From the NCBI GenBank assembly GCA_023398345.1, contig JAEWSK010000028.1, forward strand, positions 1 to 20,462: DNA of 20,462 bases, written 5' to 3'. The stretch comes from Armatimonadota bacterium (GTDB taxonomy: Bacteria > Armatimonadota > UBA5829). The notes beneath the pieces were generated by a model. That model worked only from the letters and a program-made list of their open reading frames with translations, was not told where the DNA came from and did no database searches. Below, piece by piece: positions 14,606 through 20,462 of this stretch. Each line of letters opens with the position of its first letter. The first letter of the stretch is position 1. The position numbers were made by a program, and so were the translations under genes.

Positions 14606-17290
14606 CTAGTTCGCAACAATATTAACCAGCTTGCCTTTTACAACAATGACTTTACGCACGGTTTTGCCTTCTAGGTCAGCTTTAATCTTATCCGAAGCGA
14701 GCGCCAGTTTCTCCATTATGGACTCATCGGCATCAGCGGGAATCGTAAGCTTATCCCGAATTTTGCCGCATATCTGCACTACTATCTCAACTTCGTCGGC
14801 TTTAGCGACTGCCGGGTCATAGCTCGGCCATGTCTCAAGCAAAGTAAACGGCTTTTTATCGGCTTTGGGAAGCGATGCCCAAAGTTCGTCGGCAATATGT
14901 GGAGTCATTGGGGCTAACAGCAAGATCATGCTCTCAATTGCTTCACTCATTACAGAAGCTGCGCCCTCGCCGTCAATACCTCCCGCAGAAGAAGTTGCTG
15001 TTGCATTTGAAAATGACTGCATTTCGTTTAGCAACTCCATCAGCGCGGCGACGGCAGTGTTGAATGCGAACTTCTCGATGTCATAGCCAACTTTGGCTAT
15101 CGTCTGATGGACTTTGCGGCGCAGGGCTTTGGCCTTTGGATCGGCGGAAGCATCGGCGACTTTTGCACGCCAGTCGGAATCGAATCGCTCCGTCCAATCG
15201 TTGACTAGTCGCCACACGCGGCCAACAAATCGATATGCGCCGTTCATGCCGTCCTCGCTCCACTGCACGGCATCTTCAAATGGCGCTACAAACAGCTCGT
15301 AAGTGCGCAGCGCATCTGCGCCGAATTTGGCGGCCATAGCATCAGGTGTGATGACATTGCGCTTTGACTTGGACATCTTCACGTATTTCCAGATGACCTT
15401 TGCGGGATCGTATTTGTCGAGTTCTTCGGGGAAAAGTGGGATCAGATCGTGATCTTCGTCATCGTTCCCACCACTAAGTGCAGAAGCATTGGATTCACAA
15501 GCATCCATAGTGCGATGCGGCGTATATGCCAAAACCATCCCCTGGTTCATAAGCTTTGCAAACGGTTCAACAAACGGAATCAACCCCTCATCATGCAAAA
15601 CTTTCGTCCAGAAACGAGCGTACAGCAGGTGCATAACAGCATGCTCCGCCCCGCCAACATACAAATCGACCGGCAGCCAGTATTTTGCCAATTCTTTATC
15701 AAAAGGCGCAGAATCCAAATGCGGGCTGACGTAACGCAGGAAATACCAACTCGAACATGCAAACCCACCCATTGTGTCTGTCTCGCGCTTTGCACTCGCT
15801 CCACACAGCGGACAGGTCGTATCGACAAATTCGGGAATGTTTGCCAATGGCGATTCACCCGACCCGCTCGGAACATAGTTCTCTACATCCGGCAGCACTA
15901 CGGGAAGCTGATCGTCTGGAACAGGAACCTCGCCGCAGTTCTCACAGTGAATAATCGGGATTGGCGCACCCCAGTATCGCTGGCGGCTTATCAGCCAGTC
16001 ACGCAGTTTATAGTTAACCGCGCCGTTGCCTTTGCCGGTCTGCGCAAGCCAACCTGTAACTTTCTTTTTTGCACAGCCGTTAGCGCCAATAGTGCCGGTA
16101 AATTCGGCTGAGTTGAACATATCGCCATACTCAGAATGGAAAGTTAGACCGCCCCAGTCTTCAGACTCGTCCGGAACATAGTCTTTGGGGGCGTTGGGAT
16201 GCCTGATAACTGGAATGATTTTAATTCCAAACTTGCGCGCAAACGCAAAGTCGCGCTCATCATGCGCAGGCACGGCCATTATCGCGCCTGTGCCATAGCC
16301 CATCATTACATAGTCGGCTATCCATATCGGGACTTTCTCGCCGTTGACGGGATTGATGGCATACGCGCCGGTGAAAACGCCTGTCTTTTCTTTGTCTGTA
16401 GATTGTCGCTCGATTGCGCTCTGGCGCTGGGCCTGCTTGCGATAATCTTCAACCTCGGCGCGTTTGTCGGGCGAGGTCAACTTCTGCACCAACGCATGCT
16501 CAGGCGCAAGCACCATAAATGTCGCGCCCCAGAGTGTGTCGGGACGAGTTGTATAGATAACTATGTCATCGCCCTGCTCGCTCTTAAATGTCACTTCTGC
16601 GCCTTCGCTGCGACCAATCCAGTTGCGCTGCATCGACTTGATCGACTCGGGCCAGTCGATAGTGTCAAGATCGTCAATCAGCCTGTCTGCATACGCTGTG
16701 ATCTTAAAGAACCACTGCGGCAGGTCTTTTTTTTCAATAAACGAATCACACCGCCAACAGCGGCCGTCCTTTACTTCTTCGTTTGCAAGCACAGTCGCGC
16801 AGTTCGGACACCAGTTTGCCGGGGCCATCGAGCGATAAGCCAGGCCGCGCCTATACAACAGCAAAAATATCCACTGCGTCCATTTATAATAATCCGGGTG
16901 AGAAGAATTGACTTCGCGCGACCAATCGTAACCGATGCCGACCAAATCCATCTGCCGCTTATAGGTGGCGACGTATTCGGGAACGGTCTTTTTGGGATGA
17001 CTCTGCTTTTTTATTGCCTCGTTTTCAGCAGGCAGGCCAAACGCGTCCCATCCCATCGGATGCAGGACATTGTAGCCATTCATTCGTCGGTAGCGGCAGG
17101 CAACATCGGTGGGAATATAGTTGCGGCAATGGCCGACGGATAGGCCCGCGCCTGACGGATATGGAAAAAAATCAAGGCCGTAGAACTTCGGCTTGTCGGT
17201 CGAGTCCTCCGTTCTAAAAAGATCGGCTTCTTTCCATTTGCGCTGCCATTTGCGCTCTATTTCGGCAAAATCATACTTACGGTCGGCCAT
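14606..17290 (-). CDS. leuS: Leucine--tRNA ligase
   Basis: 894 residues, full-length bacterial LeuRS that charges tRNA-Leu in the cytoplasm. The HIGH-like motif reads SVGH (51-54) in FPYPSGAGLSVGHCRNYIP, and KMSKS is at 638-642. The CP1 editing domain shows TTRPDTLWGATFMVL (248-262) and GTGAIMAVPAHDERDFAFA. Two zinc-type Cys pairs are visible (CPNC 161-164 with CWRC 179-182; CENC 449-452 with CPLC 493-496). The anticodon-binding domain and C-terminal extension follow, so nothing is missing. ATG 17290 begins MADRKYDFAEIERKWQRKWK, the family N-terminus; its Shine-Dalgarno (GGGG) is modest. It is the first gene of leuS-PAS-ftcD, driven by a perfect consensus promoter with a leader of about 50 bases, too short for a T-box. 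Confidence 0.99.
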   Translation of the reverse strand: MADRKYDFAEIERKWQRKWKEADLFRTEDSTDKPKFYGLDFFPYPSGAGLSVGHCRNYIPTDVACRYRRMNGYNVLHPMGWDAFGLPAENEAIKKQSHPKKTVPEYVATYKRQMDLVGIGYDWSREVNSSHPDYYKWTQWIFLLLYRRGLAYRSMAPANWCPNCATVLANEEVKDGRCWRCDSFIEKKDLPQWFFKITAYADRLIDDLDTIDWPESIKSMQRNWIGRSEGAEVTFKSEQGDDIVIYTTRPDTLWGATFMVLAPEHALVQKLTSPDKRAEVEDYRKQAQRQSAIERQSTDKEKTGVFTGAYAINPVNGEKVPIWIADYVMMGYGTGAIMAVPAHDERDFAFARKFGIKIIPVIRHPNAPKDYVPDESEDWGGLTFHSEYGDMFNSAEFTGTIGANGCAKKKVTGWLAQTGKGNGAVNYKLRDWLISRQRYWGAPIPIIHCENCGEVPVPDDQLPVVLPDVENYVPSGSGESPLANIPEFVDTTCPLCGASAKRETDTMGGFACSSWYFLRYVSPHLDSAPFDKELAKYWLPVDLYVGGAEHAVMHLLYARFWTKVLHDEGLIPFVEPFAKLMNQGMVLAYTPHRTMDACESNASALSGGNDDEDHDLIPLFPEELDKYDPAKVIWKYVKMSKSKRNVITPDAMAAKFGADALRTYELFVAPFEDAVQWSEDGMNGAYRFVGRVWRLVNDWTERFDSDWRAKVADASADPKAKALRRKVHQTIAKVGYDIEKFAFNTAVAALMELLNEMQSFSNATATSSAGGIDGEGAASVMSEAIESMILLLAPMTPHIADELWASLPKADKKPFTLLETWPSYDPAVAKADEVEIVVQICGKIRDKLTIPADADESIMEKLALASDKIKADLEGKTVRKVIVVKGKLVNIVAN

Positions 17291-17348
17291 ATTAAACCCC
17301 AGTCAAAAATCAAAAGTTGAAAGTCGAAAATATATACTCTCAAGCGTG

Positions 17349-17377
17349 ATTATAGATTCGTGCGAAAATAGTGTCAA
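17349..17377 (-). promoter_or_regulatory. leuS operon promoter (consensus)
   Basis: On the minus strand TTGACA (17377-17372) and TATAAT (17354-17349) are separated by exactly 17 bases, a perfect sigma-70-type promoter. Predicted start near 17342, about 50 bases before the leuS ATG. Confidence 0.88.
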
Positions 17378-17551
17378 GGCAAGCGCATTCATGTAGGCGC
17401 AGTTCCCGGACTCAGCATGCTTAAATTTAACACGCAACCAGCATATGCACGTATGCTTCACGTTTAGTGTCTACCCGCCAGAGGGAAGAAGAAATCGCAG
17501 TCCGGCCGCCATTGACACGGTCGATATTACTTCACTTGGGAGGGATACTCT

Positions 17552-18508
17552 GTGCGCTCTATTACTCGATATTCATTTCTATGCATTCTACTAATATGCA
17601 TATCATCTACCGCTGGATGGTCTGAGCGCGTCTACGGTAAAGTCACCTCCGTCTTCGGCAAGACCATCTCCGCCACTTTTCCAACGCCGGTTTCGTCCAA
17701 CGCCGTCATGGTCGTATTGACGGGCGAAGGGGATTCAGTCGCAGGAACAGCCGTGTCGAGAAAATGCTCCGGCACGGGGCCATGCGAAGTTATGGGCGGA
17801 ATTCTTTTTGTAAGCGACCCACTCAATCTCAGCGCGGGCAAAGATGTATACGTCAATTCGGTGGACACACTGCCCGCGCCGAGCAAAATCGAGTTGTCCA
17901 ACTCTAGCGCCACTGCAAAAACGCCGACACATGACCTCAAGTTATACTACTTTGCCGCCGGGCAAACCGTTGGCTATGGCGCACTCGGACTGGGTTACGA
18001 AAGAACAGTTCGTGTGAGCCGCGGACTCGGAGTTGAGTTTGACGGCAGCATTGCCGCTGTCGGAAACGTAAGTGGCAGCAGCCCGGATGTCGTCAACACC
18101 GATCAACTCATAAAAAGTCTCAATGGCCGCGTTAGATTCGACTGCAGCGATTTTTGCGGATTCTACACCGCATACCGCTGGAACCAAGGGCGCGGCGACG
18201 ACGACCACTGGAATGAGGTAATTAAAAAACTTCAAGGTAAAGACTTTGTCGCACCATCGAGCTTCAACACAGAGCAAGTCATGTTGCAGGGGCTTGAATA
18301 CGGCATCACTTTGAGGCCAATCGGCACTATGTCGCTGTCACTGGGCTACATACCACAGTATAGGGCCGACTATGGAACCATCGGCGTCCGGACTATGCCG
18401 GGATATACCGGCGAACTTCGGTTCGGCACACACCACGGGGCCGTGCGCATTCGCGGAATCAAATCCGATGACTATTGGCAGGCCGACCTGGGGGTTACAA
18501 TTAGATAA
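17552..18508 (+). CDS. Exported beta-rich protein, probable outer-membrane barrel
   Basis: 318 residues. A signal peptide (1 to about 22, YSFLCILLICISSTAGW) precedes a small beta domain (about 26-108: RVYGKVTSVFGKTISATFP, AVMVVLTGEGDS) with one Cys pair (C72 and C78, KCSGTGPCE). After a Ser/Ala/Thr linker (about 110-126) comes a Gly/aromatic alternating region (127-318) with repeated short strands (KLYYFAAGQTVGYGALGLGY, RFDCSDFCGFYTAYRW, LEYGITLRPIGTMSLSLGY) and a second Cys pair (C198/C202). This looks like an outer-membrane barrel with an N-terminal plug-like domain, but no family is recognised. GTG 17552 has GGGAGGG eight bases upstream. A long hairpin shared with the convergent aldo/keto reductase gene follows. 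Confidence 0.72.
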   Translation: MRSITRYSFLCILLICISSTAGWSERVYGKVTSVFGKTISATFPTPVSSNAVMVVLTGEGDSVAGTAVSRKCSGTGPCEVMGGILFVSDPLNLSAGKDVYVNSVDTLPAPSKIELSNSSATAKTPTHDLKLYYFAAGQTVGYGALGLGYERTVRVSRGLGVEFDGSIAAVGNVSGSSPDVVNTDQLIKSLNGRVRFDCSDFCGFYTAYRWNQGRGDDDHWNEVIKKLQGKDFVAPSSFNTEQVMLQGLEYGITLRPIGTMSLSLGYIPQYRADYGTIGVRTMPGYTGELRFGTHHGAVRIRGIKSDDYWQADLGVTIR

Positions 18509-18536
18509 ACGCAGCGCGTATACAAATAATATGCCT

Positions 18537-18573
18537 TATAACCCCGCTGGGAATGCACCTCAGCGGGGTTATA
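18537..18573. terminator. Hairpin between convergent genes (putative bidirectional terminator)
   Basis: A 13-bp stem (TATAACCCCGCTG at 18537-18549 with CAGCGGGGTTATA at 18561-18573) and an 11-base loop sit exactly between the stop codons of two converging genes. No clear T-run on either side, so it is a strong hairpin but a weak intrinsic terminator. Confidence 0.7.
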
Positions 18574-18584
18574 GAAAATCTAGC

Positions 18585-19556
18585 CTACCAAGCAAATGCT
18601 TCAGGCGCCGCACCACCTGGGCCGGGGAAAATGGCATCAAGTTTATTCATAGTGTCGGCAGATAGCTCTATCTCAGTTGCGCGAAGTGAGCCGTCCAACT
18701 GACCCGACGTGCGCGGGCCTATAATCGGTGCAGTGACGACAGGATTAGCCAGCAGCCATGCAAGCCCAATATCTGCGGGGTTCTCTCCCAGTTGATCGCA
18801 AAGCTCTTCATACTTAGCCAGCTTATCGCGCAGCCGCTCGATGCGCTCCATTACACCCGGCTCGGCGCGTCTGCCCTCCGAGACCTTTTTCAAAGCGCCA
18901 GCTAGCACTCCACTGCCCAGCGGACTCCATGGAATTACTCCCATTCCATACGCCTCGCATGCGGGCAAAATCTCAAGTTCAACACTGCGCGCTGTTAAAT
19001 TATAAAGACACTGCTCGGAGACAAGGCCAAAGAAATGCCGCTGCTTTGCGGCCTCATTTGCCCGGGCAATGTGCCATCCGGCAAAATTGCTCGACCCAAT
19101 ATAGATCACTTTGCCCTGACGAACCAGAGTCTCCATCGCTTGCCATATCTCATCAACTGGAGTATCACGGTCGATGTGGTGCATCTGGTATAGGTCGATT
19201 CTATCGGTTTGAAGCCGCTTTAGGCTATCCTCGCACTCGCGAATAATGCTCAGCGCCGACAGCTTGGACTTATTTGGCCAATCGCCCATCTTGCCGTAGA
19301 CTTTTGTAGAGATGACAGTTCGCTCTCTTCTGCCGCCTCCCTGGGCAAACCATCGCCCTATTATCTGTTCAGTAACTCCCTCGCCAATCGCCCACCCGTA
19401 GACGTTGGCTGTGTCGAAAAAGTTTATCCCGTGCTCGTGCGCGCGGTCCATAATAGAAAAGCTATCCGGCTCCGATGTATGCGGGCCGAAGTTCATCGTG
19501 CCCAGGCACATCCGGCTTACTGAAAGCCCAGTGCGTCCAAGGTGCGTGTAGCGCAT
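18585..19556 (-). CDS. Aldo/keto reductase
   Basis: 323 residues, an NADPH-dependent TIM-barrel oxidoreductase. The catalytic tetrad is complete: Asp48 and Tyr53 (FFDTANVYGWAIGEG), Lys85 (ISTKVYGKMGDW) and His126 (DLYQMHHIDRDTP). The cofactor-side motifs GKVIYIGSSNFAGWHIARA and VIPWSPLGSGVLAGAL are present. It belongs with the YghZ/AKR11-12-like reductases; the substrate cannot be predicted. A longer frame begins at 19583, but ATG 19556 has GGAAGGAA six bases upstream and matches the usual RYTHLGRTGLSVSRMCLGT start, so I use it. The gene is alone, convergent with the barrel gene and divergent from the regulator region. Confidence 0.94.
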   Translation of the reverse strand: MRYTHLGRTGLSVSRMCLGTMNFGPHTSEPDSFSIMDRAHEHGINFFDTANVYGWAIGEGVTEQIIGRWFAQGGGRRERTVISTKVYGKMGDWPNKSKLSALSIIRECEDSLKRLQTDRIDLYQMHHIDRDTPVDEIWQAMETLVRQGKVIYIGSSNFAGWHIARANEAAKQRHFFGLVSEQCLYNLTARSVELEILPACEAYGMGVIPWSPLGSGVLAGALKKVSEGRRAEPGVMERIERLRDKLAKYEELCDQLGENPADIGLAWLLANPVVTAPIIGPRTSGQLDGSLRATEIELSADTMNKLDAIFPGPGGAAPEAFAW

Positions 19557-20059
19557 AGTAAATTCCTTCCAATTAGTAAACATTATGGCTGAGTCGGTCT
19601 GTTTTTACCGAACTTTGCTCAGCTCCAAACATGTTAACTGAACTATTGACATGCAATAGCTAGTGCAGTATACTGCGATTATCAAGCATAAGCAATCTTA
19701 TGATAAGTTGCTCGCTTTTCCACACAAAATCAGAGACAGTAGGATAGGTCTAGACACGACGGCCTGCATGGATTGCAATAAAAGGGTCGACGTTTGGAAG
19801 TTGGGGGGTTCGGTAGTATTGACGGGCCTGTCAGACCGTCACAGCAAAGTATTAAAACAACTCTCTGGATAATATTCAAACAATATAGGCTGTCGCAGCG
19901 CCCAATGTTGATAGCCTCCTCGAATCGGAGTTCCGTAAAACACGAGTTTTGCATCGCATTGGTATAAATGCGGCATCTCGACACCATTGCTAGCGCTGTT
20001 CAGCCCGATATGGGCGCGATTTGCAACGAGTCGTGCCAAAGGCTAAAAAGGAGAATGCA
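19557..20059. other. 503-base intergenic region with promoter, palindrome and hairpins
   Basis: No gene is supported with confidence. Contents: the aldo/keto reductase leader with a two-part hairpin (GCTGAG 19588-19593 with CTCAGC 19618-19623, inner CGGT/ACCG); a strong plus-strand promoter and palindrome (19646-19676); a CATAAG-caat-CTTATG hairpin (19687-19702) at the predicted start point; and a TGACGG/CCGTCA hairpin (19820-19841). A plus-strand open frame ending at 19872 lacks a ribosome-binding site. The rest, 19873-20045, shows nothing clear, so the promoter may give a long leader for the LuxR-type gene or an untranslated RNA. Confidence 0.55.
19646..19676 (+). promoter_or_regulatory. 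Strong promoter with palindromic operator over the -10
   Basis: TTGACA (19646-19651), 17 bases, TATACT (19669-19674). The -10 is embedded in the perfect 12-base palindrome GCAGTATACTGC (19665-19676), well placed for a repressor dimer that would block polymerase. The downstream gene is probably the LuxR-type regulator or an RNA in between. Confidence 0.7.
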
Positions 20060-20314
20060 GTGGCAGATAGATTTACGGAAGACACACAGGAAGAACAAGT
20101 AGTCAGACTGACCAAGCGAGAAATCGAAGTGCTCAGCCTTGTATTGGAAGGAAAAAGCTCGCGTGAGGTCGCTGACTCACTGTTCTGCAGCAAGCGCACT
20201 GTCGACTTTCACCTTGCGAGAATTTACGATAAGCTGCAAGTTACAAACCGAGTACAGGCCATGCACCGCGCGACGATGTTGGGACTTGTGACAGTAAGGC
20301 ATAACGCCAGCTAA
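20060..20314 (+). CDS. Minimal LuxR/GerE-type transcription regulator
   Basis: 84 residues. After a short polar N-terminus comes a complete GerE-type HTH: LTKREIEVLSLVLEGKSSRE, VADSLFCSKRTVDFHLARIY, DKLQVTNRVQAMHRATMLGL. There is no receiver, PAS or autoinducer domain, so it is a DNA-binding-only protein of the GerE kind, possibly controlled by its own synthesis. GTG 20060 has AAGGAG (20048-20053) six bases upstream; a TTG at 20021 would add 13 residues but has no Shine-Dalgarno. A small hairpin (TATACG 20319-20324 with CGTATA 20333-20338) follows without a T-run. Its targets are unknown; the palindrome at 19665-19676 is a candidate. Confidence 0.88.
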   Translation: MADRFTEDTQEEQVVRLTKREIEVLSLVLEGKSSREVADSLFCSKRTVDFHLARIYDKLQVTNRVQAMHRATMLGLVTVRHNAS

Positions 20315-20398
20315 AATTTATACGGCTAAAAACGTATAGCAGTTAGTTGTTGAAGAACGCTGACTTGTATGCTTGTCTGCTGCAAAACTGTTCGTCAA

Positions 20399-20462
20399 TC
20401 AAACTTTGTGCCACTTAGCGAAGACTTCGCTTTCAATTTCTTCAAACGGCTTGCCTTTGGCC
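20399..20462 (-). CDS. C-terminal end of an unidentified gene
   Basis: The minus strand reads AKGKPFEEIESEVFAKWHKV and then TGA (20401-20399). It is protein-like (charged amphipathic helix) and runs off the window edge. It is too short to assign; convergent with the LuxR-type gene. Confidence 0.55.
   Translation of the reverse strand, partial: AKGKPFEEIESEVFAKWHKV

Noticed and set aside
15449..16111. Long antisense open frame over leuS (220 codons)
   Set aside because: leuS is a certain full-length gene; this antisense frame is a product of its codon usage and has no domain-like content. The same applies to the one at 16199-17143.
17512..17517. TTGACA upstream of the barrel-like gene
   Set aside because: No -10 at a suitable distance, and the start point would fall at or after the ribosome-binding site.
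19663..19872. Plus-strand open frame of 69 codons with a protein-like C-terminal half (LGGSVVLTGLSDRHSKVL)
   Set aside because: Its only upstream GTG lies inside the promoter, and the internal TTG and ATG starts lack any Shine-Dalgarno. Not strong enough to call a gene, although a remnant is possible.

Overview
The window looks like chromosomal sequence from a diderm bacterium of roughly 50% GC. It carries a GFTIVELL-type pseudopilin with a C-terminal FADGHA motif, a choice-of-anchor-A/PEP-CTERM-like exported protein, two exported proteins that look like outer-membrane beta-barrels, a RodZ-like protein, and a block of uncharacterised membrane proteins. That mix fits Armatimonadota or a related lineage. 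The taxonomic call is inference from gene content, not from a marker-gene comparison. There are no rRNA, tRNA, CRISPR or insertion-sequence signatures.

Layout. 1-144: end of a sensor histidine kinase. 357-2194: RodZ-like protein, a possible unannotated small ORF (1198-1356), an exported YjbH-like protein and a strong terminator. 2333-3234 (minus): pseudopilin and its promoter. 3428-7687 (plus): a promoter with repeated ACTAAA boxes drives six tightly packed or overlapping genes, all predicted membrane proteins. I cannot assign this set to any described pathway, and it is the best candidate for an undescribed system here. 7697-8640 (minus): a two-gene XRE regulator/ImmA-IrrE protease unit with a near-consensus promoter. 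8735-9817: Nif3-like metal protein. 9979-11103: anchor-A surface protein, followed by a large predicted multi-hairpin RNA structure and a separate terminator. 11116-12519: enolase with its own promoter and terminator. 12569-13381: a methyltransferase whose tail runs antisense into the next gene. 13310-17377 (minus): leuS, a small PAS protein and glutamate formimidoyltransferase as one transcription unit from a perfect consensus promoter. 17552-18508: second exported beta-rich protein, then a hairpin shared with a convergent aldo/keto reductase (18585-19556, minus). 19557-20059: intergenic region with a strong plus-strand promoter whose -10 lies inside a perfect 12-bp palindrome. 20060-20314: minimal LuxR/GerE regulator. 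20399-20462: tail of an unidentified minus-strand gene.

Much of the window is housekeeping (eno, leuS, nif3-like, ftcD) mixed with envelope functions (RodZ-like, pseudopilin, barrels, anchor-A protein, six-gene membrane operon). Many starts are TTG or GTG and were chosen by Shine-Dalgarno position, so several genes are shorter than their longest possible reading frame.
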